Assembly: GCA_031292275.1 (NCBI GenBank)
Contig: JARLHL010000010.1
Coordinates: forward strand, 59,296 to 123,295
Direction: 5' to 3'
Length of the DNA stretch: 64,000 bases
Origin: Desulfocapsaceae bacterium
Lineage (GTDB): Bacteria; Desulfobacterota; Desulfobulbia; Desulfobulbales; Desulfocapsaceae
This document shows positions 19,902 through 28,962 of this stretch, in pieces. Position 1 is the first letter of the stretch; each line of letters opens with the position of its first letter. The translations under genes were made by a program, and so were the position numbers. The notes below the pieces were generated by a model, which did no database searches, was not told the DNA's origin, and was given only the letters and a program-made list of their open reading frames with translations.

Positions 19902-20468
19902 ATGAAAATAAATGTAATAATGACAGGCGCTTTTCTGATAGTGTGCATTGTTGTCAGCGGATGCGCCGAAAACCATAGAACATCCGTATTACCGCTTACC
20001 TCTACCGATAATACCGTCTTTCGGGAGACTTCAGGTTCAGATGACAGGAGTGCTATGGCAATAACGGACATCTCTTTTTCTGTGAAGAACAATTCCTCCC
20101 GATTTATGAATATTTACAACAAATATAGCAATCCGCCATTTCAATTGTTGTTGCGAATCGACGGCCAGACAATGATGATCGAGTCTGAACCGGTTCTGGA
20201 GGACAATTCGCCCATAAATTCCAGCAAACCGGAAAGTGGCAAGGGGTGGCGGTATACGTTTAAAAAGCGAATTGCTATTGTTCCAGGCAGGCATACGGTA
20301 TTGTTCGATATTCCCGTTGAGGGCGTGACTATAAAAAGCGATTTGGAGTTGCATGCCGGCGCTAATACGGTCACTGTAATTCCTGTATATAAAAAGAGAT
20401 CGATTCGACCATATAACGGACGGAATTTTACCGCCGGTATTGCTGCGTTGGAAATATCAGCAAACTGA
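19902..20468 (+). CDS. Putative lipoprotein of unknown function
   Basis: 188 residues with a lipoprotein signal peptide and lipobox Cys21 ('VVSGC'). The remainder is beta-rich ('YTFKKRIAIVPGRHTVLFD'), as in small exported proteins that carry an Ig-like or carbohydrate-binding sandwich. No family was recognised. GGAGG lies eight bases before the ATG. It sits between the two DUF347 paralogs and just upstream of a broken porin. Confidence 0.7.
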   Translation: MKINVIMTGAFLIVCIVVSGCAENHRTSVLPLTSTDNTVFRETSGSDDRSAMAITDISFSVKNNSSRFMNIYNKYSNPPFQLLLRIDGQTMMIESEPVLEDNSPINSSKPESGKGWRYTFKKRIAIVPGRHTVLFDIPVEGVTIKSDLELHAGANTVTVIPVYKKRSIRPYNGRNFTAGIAALEISAN

Positions 20469-20544
20469 GTCTTGGATTGGATAGAAAACGGTTGAAAGAG
20501 TTGTATGAGGTAAGCGGTGAGATCGTGATTTCGAGGGGCAAAAA

Positions 20545-21753
20545 ATGGAGAGCCCACAGACCACGGTAATTGGCCAAAAGACAATGTGGAACAAAATGCG
20601 AAATTGTCAAGGCCTGTTCCGTTCCATAACAATTGTTATGTCCTTAGCCGTGACGTTGCGAGCGGCAACTCAAACTGCCATGGCCGAAGAATTGATCTCT
20701 GCAGGAATACCCATGCGGGAGTATGCCGCGTCGGCCCCGGAAACAGCATCCGCCGGGATTTGGGAACGGGCAAATTTTCAGGGCGGTATAGGTGGAGTTC
20801 GAACTTTTCTCGGGAGCCATGGGATTACCTTCAGCTTGACTGAGACGAGTGAGGTATTAGGAAATCTGGGTGGCGGCCAGCTCCGAAATTCCGACTACGA
20901 CGGTCTGACGACTATGACGTTTAGCCTGGATACCGGGAAGGCCTTTAATGCGCCGGGTGGGACATTGAATATCAGTGCCCTGCAGATTCACGGTCGCAGT
21001 CTCAGCACCGATAACCTTAAAAATCTTCAGGGGGTGAGCAGTATTGGAGCGGATGGATCTTCGCGCCTCTGGGAGCTTTGGTTTCAGCAGACGATCCCCG
21101 GTAGCACAGTTGACCTGAAAATTGGCCAGCAGAGTATCGATCAGGAATTCTTGACCAGCCAATACTCCAGCCTCTATCTGAACCCGGTGATGGGTTGGCC
21201 GAATGTGGCATCGGCTGATCTGTATGCCGGAGGGCCTGCCTATCCCCTGTCCACGCTGGGGATACGTTTGCGGGGACAGCCGACCGGATCACTCAAGCTG
21301 TTGGGCGGCGTGTTCGACGACAACCCACCGGGCGGTTCCTTCAACGACGATTCCCAACTCCGGGGCAATGAAGCCTCCGGTGTGCTTTTCAGCCTGAAAA
21401 CCGGAGCTCTCATTATTGGTGAGCTGCAATATGAAATCAATCCGCCATTGGATGAAAAGGAGGGCACGCTCGTTGCCGGAACCGGTATGCCCGGCGCCTA
21501 CAAGATGGGCGCCTAGTACGATACGGGGAATTTCCCCGATCAAAGGATTTTTCGGGGGGCGGCCAGCCCCGTTCGCAGTGTCGAACAGTTCTTCGAGGTA
21601 ACGTATCAATACCAGGTTGCCCCATGGTGGATCGTTCAGCCGGATCTTCAATATATCATCAATCCAGGGGGAGGGCTGTCCCATCCTACCGATCCCCCAG
21701 AACGGATCGGCAATGAATTGGTCGTAGGGATGCGTACCACAATCACCTTTTAA
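20545..21753 (+). pseudogene. Carbohydrate-selective porin (OprB family), broken by a TAG and an internal deletion
   Basis: One frame runs 402 sense codons from 20545 to TAA at 21751-21753, interrupted by TAG at 21514-21516. The N-terminus has a signal peptide ('VTLRAATQTAMAEE'). The OprB pattern is clear both before the stop ('GGTLNISALQIHGRSLS', 'LKIGQQSIDQEF') and after it ('DTGNFPDQR', 'VAPWWIVQPDLQYI', C-terminal 'TTITF'). The TAG replaces what is usually Trp (TGG) in 'GA(W)YDTG'. Only about eight residues separate 'FPDQR' from 'VRSVEQFF'; the family normally has a long stretch here, so a deletion is inferred. Start probably at the ATG 20584. Confidence 0.85.
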
Positions 21754-21837
21754 ACGCACGGAGCAGGGTGACCACAGAAAACGGGTGGAGTTGGGTTTAT
21801 CCGTCTAATATTAAACAAGAGAAATGGAGAAGGTCAT

Positions 21838-22596
21838 ATGAACGGCAAAGGAGCAAACACATTGAGCAAAGTTCCAGAGCTTACTCTCATCTTCTGGGTT
21901 ATAAAAATTGCGGCCACTACGCTGGGTGAAACCGGTGGCGACTCGGTGTCCATGTCGATGAATCTCGGATACCTTGTCGGCACAATTATTTTTGCAGCAG
22001 TATTTTTTTCAGTTGTGGTCGCCCAGATAAAAGCAAAGGAGTTTCATCCGTTGCTTTACTGGACAACGATTATTGCAACGACAACAGTGGGGACGACTCT
22101 GGCGGATTTCGCCGATCGCTCCCTTGGTATCGGGTATGCCGGGGGATCATCCTTGCTATTCGTCCTCTTGATGGGTTCCCTGGCCGCCTGGTTCTGGTCG
22201 CTTGGAACAGTCTCGGCCGACTCTGTTAGTTCAAATAAGGCGGAAATGTTTTATTGGATGACAATAATGTTTTCCCAGACCCTGGGTACCGCACTCGGCG
22301 ATTGGACGGCAGATACAGCCGGGCTTGGATATGAAGGAGGCGCGGTGGTGTTCATCATCCTTCTTGCCGTAATTGTTGCAGCGTATTACTGGACCAGGAT
22401 ATCTCGAACCCTACTCTTCTGGGCTGCGTTTATCCTGACACGTCCCCTCGGGGCTGTAGTCGGCGATTTTCTTGACAAACCGCTCCGGAATGGCGGGCTT
22501 GCATTAAGTCGGTATTCTGCTTCTGCGGCACTTTTTGCATTTATTCTCGCTTGCATATTGCTCTTTCAGCAAAGGGCAGCAAGGCAATCACACTAA
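21838..22596 (+). CDS. DUF347-repeat membrane protein (COG4705-type), copy 2
   Basis: 252 residues, paralog of the gene at 18916: same opening ('KVPELTLIFWVIKI') and four repeats 'TTLGETGGDS', 'TTVGTTLADF', 'LGTALGDWTAD' and 'RPLGAVVGDFLDKP'. About eight transmembrane segments. The two copies are not adjacent: a lipoprotein and a broken porin lie between them. Function unknown. Confidence 0.87.
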   Translation: MNGKGANTLSKVPELTLIFWVIKIAATTLGETGGDSVSMSMNLGYLVGTIIFAAVFFSVVVAQIKAKEFHPLLYWTTIIATTTVGTTLADFADRSLGIGYAGGSSLLFVLLMGSLAAWFWSLGTVSADSVSSNKAEMFYWMTIMFSQTLGTALGDWTADTAGLGYEGGAVVFIILLAVIVAAYYWTRISRTLLFWAAFILTRPLGAVVGDFLDKPLRNGGLALSRYSASAALFAFILACILLFQQRAARQSH

Positions 22597-22681
22597 CATG
22601 AAAATCGCCCAATGACCCTCATTGCCTCCCAATCCTGGTGCTGACTTTTACAAGAGAAGCCTTTAGTAATATTTTACCGTT

Positions 22682-23857
22682 ATGACTATTGTCTATTTTT
22701 CAGATCAGTATTGGCCTTCCATCAGCGGAGTTTCGGTATCGGTTGATGCCTTTAAAAAGCAGTTATGTCTTATGGGGCGCCGTGTGATACTATGCGTGCC
22801 CGATTATCCGGGCGCTGATGTCTATGATCAGAACCAACAGGTTAAAGATGTATACCGTTTTCAGTCTCATAAGATAGCATTCAACGACGAGAACAGGTTG
22901 GTATGCAGGTCTGAAAGGAAGAAGATATTCGCCTTGCTCGACTCTCTGCAGCCGAAAATCATTCACGTCCATACTGAGTTTGCTTTAGGTATGATAGGCA
23001 CCAGTTATGCAAAGAAACGGAAAATCAAGCTGGTAATGACTGCACATACAAATTGGGAAGACATTGTCGAACATTATATTCCTGTCATTCCTACCGGTAT
23101 TGCTCATTTGTTGTGCCGTTTATATATGCGGTTTATTTACAATAAATCAGATGTTCTGGTTGTGCCCACCTCAATAATGGAACTCTTATTGGGGCTCTAT
23201 TTTGTGAAAAGGCCCATCAGGGTTATTCCCACCGGGATTGATATGTGTATTTTTAATGGAGAAACACAGCCTACTTGGCAAGAACTTAAAGAAAGGTTTC
23301 CCATTCTTAATGGGAAAAGGGTCCTCTTCTTTGCAGGGCGATTGGGAAAGGAGAAAAATATTCCTTTCCTCATTGATGTTCTCGCAAGTCTGGTGCCATT
23401 TTATAAAAACCTGATACTGGTCATCAGTGGAGATGGTCCGGCCAGAGCAGATTTTGAAGAATATGCCAAGAACGTGGGAGTTGCTCATTCGGTACTTTTT
23501 ACTGGCTATATAGAGAGGAATAACTTGCAACAATTTTACAGTCTGGCGGAGGTTTTTGTTTTCGCATCTAAAGTTGAAAGCCAGGGGATGGTCGTCCTTG
23601 AAGCCATGGCCTGTGGAACTCCTGTGGTTGCCATTGGTAAGATGGGCACCCGAGAAGTGATGGGCGGTGATTCGGGGGGCTTCATGGTTGACGATGATAA
23701 ACATGAATTCGCGGAGAATGTGCAGGTATTGTTGAACAACCCTGAAATTCGCCACGCTAAAGCAGAAAGGGCAAGACGGCATGCCGAATCATGGGGAGTG
23801 GAGGTCCAGGCCAAAAAAATGCTGAAACTCTACAGAAAATTGTTAGAAGAAAGATAG
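22682..23857 (+). CDS. Glycosyltransferase family 4 (GT-B fold)
   Basis: 391 residues. N-terminal acceptor domain begins 'YFSDQYWPSISGVSVSV'; the C-terminal donor domain has 'FFAGRLGKEKNIPFLI' and the E-x7-E motif in 'ESQGMVVLEAMACGTPVV'. It likely transfers a sugar from a nucleotide donor to a lipid or glycan at the inner membrane (PimB/MgdA-like). The gene is visibly AT-rich: only 20 of 60 bases are G or C in 23101-23160, unlike flanking genes, so recent acquisition is possible. Confidence 0.9.
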   Translation: MTIVYFSDQYWPSISGVSVSVDAFKKQLCLMGRRVILCVPDYPGADVYDQNQQVKDVYRFQSHKIAFNDENRLVCRSERKKIFALLDSLQPKIIHVHTEFALGMIGTSYAKKRKIKLVMTAHTNWEDIVEHYIPVIPTGIAHLLCRLYMRFIYNKSDVLVVPTSIMELLLGLYFVKRPIRVIPTGIDMCIFNGETQPTWQELKERFPILNGKRVLFFAGRLGKEKNIPFLIDVLASLVPFYKNLILVISGDGPARADFEEYAKNVGVAHSVLFTGYIERNNLQQFYSLAEVFVFASKVESQGMVVLEAMACGTPVVAIGKMGTREVMGGDSGGFMVDDDKHEFAENVQVLLNNPEIRHAKAERARRHAESWGVEVQAKKMLKLYRKLLEER

Positions 23858-24076
23858 GGTTCATATTTGCAATCGAGTTCCTGAAATTTCCCGAATATTT
23901 GATATCGTGATATAACTTTCCGCTGGACGTTTTCAGCATGGCATTGGTAGGTTTGGCCCATTCGAGGAAGAACAGTGCTCGGGTGGACCAGTGATCGGCT
24001 TTTTCAGGTAATATCTGCCGGCTTACGCTGAAGAGTCCGGGATCGAAGACAAATCAACATGTGCCTGGGGAGATCG

Positions 24077-24733
24077 ATGCGTATATTGTTGGTTGAAGAT
24101 GATAACATGATCGGTGAGGGAGTATCCGTTGCTTTAAAAGATGCGGCTTATGCCGTAGATTGGGTGAAAGATGGTGAAGCAGCCGAACAAACGCTCAAAT
24201 CAGGAGAGCACCAGGCCGTCCTCCTTGATCTCGGCCTTCCCAAACGCGATGGTCTGGATGTACTGCAACACCTGCGAAAGGTCGGGAGCAAGATTCCAGT
24301 GATCATCATTACCGCCCGTGAAGGTGTGGAAGATCGGATCAGAGGACTTGACTTAGGGGCGGATGATTATCTCGTCAAGCCCTTCGATGTAAATGAACTG
24401 CTTGCCAGACTCCGGGCGGTTGTTCGCCGTCAAGGCGGTCAAGCTGCGCCGCTGCTTACAAATGGCACTATAAGCCTTGATCCATCTACCCATAAAGCTA
24501 TGTGCGGTGAAATTGTGGCTGACTTGAGTACACGGGAGTTCGCCTTGCTTCATGCACTTTTGCTGCATCCAGGCAGAATTCTCACCCGAACACAGATTGA
24601 AGAACATATCTATGGCTGGAACGAAGAGGTGGAAAGCAATGCTGTTGATTTTCTCATTCACGGAGTGCGCAAGAAACTTGGCGCCGAAGTCATCAAGAAC
24701 GTGCGCGGCGCCGGCTGGATGGTGGAAAAATGA
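24077..24733 (+). CDS. OmpR-family response regulator (QseB/PmrA-like)
   Basis: 218 residues from the ATG at 24077, behind GGGGAGA. Receiver domain 1-115 with phospho-acceptor Asp in 'AVLLDLGLPKRDG' and Lys in 'DDYLVKPFD'; winged-helix DNA-binding domain about 125-218 ('LSTREFALLHALLLHPG', 'VDFLIHGVRKKLG'). It overlaps the sensor kinase by four bases (ATGA). Targets are unknown; the PepSY/DUF347 genes upstream are candidates. Confidence 0.95.
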   Translation: MRILLVEDDNMIGEGVSVALKDAAYAVDWVKDGEAAEQTLKSGEHQAVLLDLGLPKRDGLDVLQHLRKVGSKIPVIIITAREGVEDRIRGLDLGADDYLVKPFDVNELLARLRAVVRRQGGQAAPLLTNGTISLDPSTHKAMCGEIVADLSTREFALLHALLLHPGRILTRTQIEEHIYGWNEEVESNAVDFLIHGVRKKLGAEVIKNVRGAGWMVEK

Positions 24734-26064
24734 TGATGAAGCGGTCACTTCAGCGGCGGCTTACGGTATTGCTCGGCGTAACCATTCTGGTTTCAGGTCT
24801 GCTTTCAGCTATAATTTCATTTATTCTGGCCTATGCCGAAGCTAAAGAATTTCAGGATGACACATTGCGGCAGATCGCTCTTCTGGTTTCGCGGAGCACC
24901 GAGACTTTTCCCGAAAACAAAGGAAATATTAAAGAGTATGCCTCCCTTGCTTTAAACGACACCGAGTCGCGAATAGGCGTAATTCATTTACCGGGTGATT
25001 CTCGTCCATCCTGGCTTGCGGAAAATTTATCTCCTGGCCTGCACACAATCAAAACAGGTGATGAGCGATTAAGAATTTTCCTGCGAAAAGACTTGTCAGG
25101 CAAAATAACGGTGGTGACACAGCCAACCGATACCCGAGACGAAATAGCGATTAACAGCGCGCTCCGTACATTTGTCCCTTTGTTGTTTTTTCTGCCGGTA
25201 ATGGCCTGGCTGATCATGCATATTATTCGCGGTCAATTGGTACCGGTCAGAAATCTCACGAGCCACTTGGATCAACAGCCGACGGAACGTCCATATCCAC
25301 TTTCCGACAAGGATATTCCAGACGAGATTATCCCTTTCGTGCATGCGATTAACCGTTTGCTGGAAAGGGTTGTCAAACTCATAGGGCAGCAACGCCGTTT
25401 CGTTGCCGATGCCGCGCACGAACTCAGGACCCCTCTTACCGCATTGTCGATACAGGTGCAAAACCTGCAACAGGCTGGATCTCTGGAAAGTATGAAAAAC
25501 CGAATCCTGCCCCTACAGAACGGTATAGAGCGATCGCGAAAACTTACCGAACAACTCCTGAATCTTGCTAGAATCCAAGCGGGATTGCCGAAAGCTGCAA
25601 CCGTCGATGTCTCGTCGATGTCACGCAACCTGATTGCAGAATACCTTCCCATGGCTGAGGCCAAAAACATTGATCTTGGACTCGACGAGACCGCACCGCT
25701 CACGCTATCCGGCGTCCCGGAAAACCTTCGTTTGATACTCAAGAACGCGTTAGAGAATGCGCTACTGTATACCCCCGCAGGAGGAGAGATTACGGTCAGG
25801 TTGTTATCTTCGGTTGATGATAGGGCAGGTTTTGAGATACTCGACAATGGCCCCGGTATTCCGGTCACCGAGCTGGAACGTGTATTTGATCCATTTTATC
25901 GGTTACCCGGCACAACCGGCGATGGCAGCGGGCTCGGACTAGCAATCGCAATGGAGGCAGCAGCCTCCCTGGGTGGAAGGGTGATCCTGATGAATCGGCT
26001 GGAAGGTCATGGACTGGTATTCCGCTATCTCCAGGGATGCAAAAACACGGCCTTGATTTCTTAG
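24730..26064 (+). CDS. Sensor histidine kinase (QseC/PmrB-like)
   Basis: 444 residues: TM1 about 12-36, a periplasmic loop of about 100 residues, TM2 about 145-167, HAMP, HisKA with 'FVADAAHELRTPLTALS' (phospho-His) and HATPase with 'NALENALLYTP' (N box), 'DNGPGIP' and 'GSGLGLAIA'. It phosphorylates the regulator at 24077, to which it is translationally coupled. Confidence 0.95.
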   Translation: MMMKRSLQRRLTVLLGVTILVSGLLSAIISFILAYAEAKEFQDDTLRQIALLVSRSTETFPENKGNIKEYASLALNDTESRIGVIHLPGDSRPSWLAENLSPGLHTIKTGDERLRIFLRKDLSGKITVVTQPTDTRDEIAINSALRTFVPLLFFLPVMAWLIMHIIRGQLVPVRNLTSHLDQQPTERPYPLSDKDIPDEIIPFVHAINRLLERVVKLIGQQRRFVADAAHELRTPLTALSIQVQNLQQAGSLESMKNRILPLQNGIERSRKLTEQLLNLARIQAGLPKAATVDVSSMSRNLIAEYLPMAEAKNIDLGLDETAPLTLSGVPENLRLILKNALENALLYTPAGGEITVRLLSSVDDRAGFEILDNGPGIPVTELERVFDPFYRLPGTTGDGSGLGLAIAMEAAASLGGRVILMNRLEGHGLVFRYLQGCKNTALIS

Positions 26065-26139
26065 GAGGACATCAAGCTGAGCGACATGATCGCCATAATA
26101 TTGTTCAAACAAAGGGATTCACTGCCGTCACCCCGTAAC

Positions 26140-26174
26140 TCGTTGGCGTTCTTTCAGATGAAGTCCGCCAACGA
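26140..26174. other. Hairpin between convergent kinase and narI genes
   Basis: TCGTTGGCG and CGCCAACGA form a 9-bp stem with a 17-base loop. No T-run follows either arm directly, so it may help end transcription from both sides without being a classic terminator. Confidence 0.4.
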
Positions 26175-26297
26175 CGATGCTGATCCCGTCAATTCTGTCA
26201 TTTTTGCGCTTAAACCTCTATTTGCACAAAACGGATAAAATTCTGTTTTAAAATGCCACTCCAGGTTCCGACCGCAAACTGCACATAGTCCTTTTTT

Positions 26298-26969
26298 TTA
26301 TTCGATAGTCTTTTGCCGAAACTCAATCCAGTTTCGGAAGAAATAGCCGACGGGCGCGCTCCAGATATGGACAAGGCGGCTGAAAGGTGAAAATGCCAGC
26401 AGGGCCAGGGCGCTGACTATGTGAATCTTGTAGCCCAACGGGACATTGAGCATCAGGGCCGGATCGGGTGAAAAGGTGACAATGCCGCGAATCCAGGGGG
26501 CAATTGTGTCCAGGATGTAGTAGTCCTCGAAGAGGACGTTGTAGATACCGGCTCCGGACACGAAGATCAGGCCGAATAAGGTGATAAAGTCATTCTGGCT
26601 GGTGGTCAGTCTGATCCGCAGCACGGAGATTCTGCGGTAGAGGAGCAGCCCCAGGCCGATAAGTGCGGCAATGCCGGTCGCCATTCCGTTGTAGTGTGCG
26701 ATAAATGTGTGGGTCTCGCCGTTGATGCCCATGGCATCGAGAAGGCGCTGCGGGATCAGGAGCCCGCCTGCATGCCCGAGAAGAACCAGAATCATACCCC
26801 AGTGAAAGACTGTCACCCCGAACAATAAGCGTTTCTTTTCCAGGAATTCACTGGATTTCGCATTCCATTCGTAGCGGTCGGTGAGATAGCGTGCGGCATG
26901 ACCGAAGATGAAAATCGTCAGAGCGATATAGGGGAAAACCAAAAACACCAGCATATTGCTCAAATCCAT
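26298..26969 (-). CDS. narI: Respiratory nitrate reductase gamma subunit
   Basis: 223 residues, five predicted transmembrane helices. It is the diheme cytochrome b anchor that takes electrons from quinol and passes them to NarH. Candidate heme-ligand His lie in 'FIFGHAARY', 'VFHWGMILVLLGHAGG' and the C-terminal 'GYKIHIVSALALL' region, as in the family. A strong AAGGAGG sits inside the end of narJ. Last gene of the operon. Confidence 0.95.
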   Translation of the reverse strand: MDLSNMLVFLVFPYIALTIFIFGHAARYLTDRYEWNAKSSEFLEKKRLLFGVTVFHWGMILVLLGHAGGLLIPQRLLDAMGINGETHTFIAHYNGMATGIAALIGLGLLLYRRISVLRIRLTTSQNDFITLFGLIFVSGAGIYNVLFEDYYILDTIAPWIRGIVTFSPDPALMLNVPLGYKIHIVSALALLAFSPFSRLVHIWSAPVGYFFRNWIEFRQKTIE

Positions 26970-26970
26970 A

Positions 26971-27522
26971 TCAGCCCTCCTTGCTTAATTTTTCCGAGAA
27001 GCGCCTCCGCGGGGAGTGGAGAATATCGGCCGCCAGTGCGAGCAGTCCTGCATAGGGGTGGTTGTTTTTTTGCAAGCGCTCAGCCAGAACAGCCACTGTA
27101 CCCAGGCAGGACCAGAGGATTTCAGCGCCTTCCAGTTCCTGGCTAAGTGTAAGGAATTCCAGAATCATAGGCAGATAATCCGGCAACTCGCCGACGGCGG
27201 CGTCGTAGCCTGCCCGGTGGTAGATCCACAAAAGTCCGGCCAGGGCCTTGCCCCGATCCTCGCTGTTACCCATCAGATGATAGCTCAGGTGCAGGCTGGT
27301 TTCCGGATCAAGATCAAAGGCCCTGGTGTAGATTTCCTGCAGCTCAATCGATGATTTGTCCTGCACATAGGATAAAAATTCCTGCAAGCGATCCCTCTGC
27401 GTATCATCTGTCATTGCCTTCACGATCCCGCCAAGTTCCGCAAGGTCGTCCCTCCATGAGGCGTCGGGATACTCAAGCAGGAAGGCCAGCAGTTTACACA
27501 CCCTCAGTTCACTTTCGGTCAT
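26971..27522 (-). CDS. narJ: Nitrate reductase assembly chaperone
   Basis: 183 residues of all-helical TorD/NarJ type with 'LLEYPDASWRDDL' near the N-terminus and 'TSLHLSYHLMGNSEDRG' around residue 75, the family's signature region. It binds the NarG N-terminus, allowing molybdenum cofactor insertion before membrane docking. The stop lies one base before the narI ATG. Confidence 0.93.
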   Translation of the reverse strand: MTESELRVCKLLAFLLEYPDASWRDDLAELGGIVKAMTDDTQRDRLQEFLSYVQDKSSIELQEIYTRAFDLDPETSLHLSYHLMGNSEDRGKALAGLLWIYHRAGYDAAVGELPDYLPMILEFLTLSQELEGAEILWSCLGTVAVLAERLQKNNHPYAGLLALAADILHSPRRRFSEKLSKEG

Positions 27523-27537
27523 GGCATGGTCCTCAAC

Positions 27538-28962
27538 TCACCGGCATTCAGGGAAACCGGAGCAGCCCTGCATGGTGTGCAGCGGGCTCCTGTCCGGATG
27601 GGAGGCCGTGGGGATGACGAACCGATCCTCAAGCCGGGCTATGGCCAGGAGGTCGTACATCTTCAGGATACTGTCGGGATCAAGGCCAACGGATGCCGCA
27701 ATGGTCGCATCGGACCTGCCTTCCACCCGTAGCGACCGCATAAAGGCCCTGATCGCAGCCAACCGTCTCAGGGCTGTACGTACCGGTTTCTCGTCGCCCG
27801 CCGTCAGAAGATTGGCCAGATATTTTACCGGGATCCTGAGATTGTCGACAGCTGTCCTGATATCTTCACTCGCCGCAAGCGATTCCACCGGACTGAGAGG
27901 CGGGATATACCAGACCATGGGCAGGGTCCGGAACTCGGGATGCAGCGGTAATGCCAGTTTCCAGGTCTTGGCCAGCAGATAGACGGGCGACCGCCGGGCC
28001 GCAGCCATCACATGATCGGGGATGCCCTGGCTTTTGGCCGCGGCGATGGTTTCCGGCGCCGACGGATCGAGAAAGAGGTCAAGATGGGCCGGATAGACCT
28101 CCCTGTCTGCTTCGGCTGATGCGGCTTCATGGATGCGGTCGGCGTCGTAGAGGACCACCCCCACATAGCGGATGCGTCCGACGCAACTATGGGCGCAAAG
28201 CGTCGTCAGACCCGCCTCGAGCCGGGGATAGCAGAAGATGCATTTTTCGGAGCGGCCGGTCTTCCAGTTGAAGTAGACCTTTTTGTACGGGCAACCCGAC
28301 ACGCAGTGTCGCCATCCCCGGCATCGCTCCTGGTCGACAAGGACGATCCCGTCCTCGTCACGCTTGTACATCGCCCCGGACGGGCAAGAGGCGACACAGG
28401 CCGGGTTCATGCAATGCTCGCACATCCGGGGCAGGTAAAACATGAAGACCCGCTTGAAGGAAAGATAGACGGCGTGATCGATACCGTTGAAGTTGACGTC
28501 CCGCCCGCCGGTCTCGCAGACCCCTGCCAGGTCATCTTCCCAGTTTGGACCCCATTTGATATCCATGGATTCCCCGGTGATCTGGGATCGAGGATGGATC
28601 GAAGGCTGGTGTCTCTTCCTGGGCGCTGTGATCAAATTCTCGTAATCGTAGGTCCACGGCTCGTAGTACTCATCAATGACAGGAAGATTCGGGTTATGAA
28701 AAATGCGGGAGGCCTTATGGATGCGCCCGCCGGCCTTGAGGCGGAGTCCGCCCTTGCCCAGGATCCAGCCGCCCTTGTGCTGCGACTGGTTTTCCCACTC
28801 CCGGGGATAGCCGATGCCAGGCTTGGTCTCCACGTTGTTGAACCACATGTATTCGGCGCCCTTGCGGTTGGTCCAGACATTCTTGCAGGGGATGCTGCAG
28901 GTATGGCAGCCAATACACTTGTCCAGATTGAGCACCATGGACAATTGGACTTTAATCTTCAT
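27538..28962 (-). CDS. narH: Respiratory nitrate reductase beta subunit
   Basis: 474 residues from the ATG at 28962; the frame is open upstream to 28995 but that would overlap narG further. It carries four Fe-S cluster Cys groups: 'CIGCHTCSIPC', 'CEHCMNPACVASC', 'CRGWRHCVSGCP' and 'CIFCYPR..' with 'LCAHSCVGR'. The Trp in CRGW marks the [3Fe-4S] cluster as in E. coli NarH. It relays electrons from NarI to NarG on the cytoplasmic face. Overlaps the narG end by 11 bases. Confidence 0.95.
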   Translation of the reverse strand: MKIKVQLSMVLNLDKCIGCHTCSIPCKNVWTNRKGAEYMWFNNVETKPGIGYPREWENQSQHKGGWILGKGGLRLKAGGRIHKASRIFHNPNLPVIDEYYEPWTYDYENLITAPRKRHQPSIHPRSQITGESMDIKWGPNWEDDLAGVCETGGRDVNFNGIDHAVYLSFKRVFMFYLPRMCEHCMNPACVASCPSGAMYKRDEDGIVLVDQERCRGWRHCVSGCPYKKVYFNWKTGRSEKCIFCYPRLEAGLTTLCAHSCVGRIRYVGVVLYDADRIHEAASAEADREVYPAHLDLFLDPSAPETIAAAKSQGIPDHVMAAARRSPVYLLAKTWKLALPLHPEFRTLPMVWYIPPLSPVESLAASEDIRTAVDNLRIPVKYLANLLTAGDEKPVRTALRRLAAIRAFMRSLRVEGRSDATIAASVGLDPDSILKMYDLLAIARLEDRFVIPTASHPDRSPLHTMQGCSGFPECR

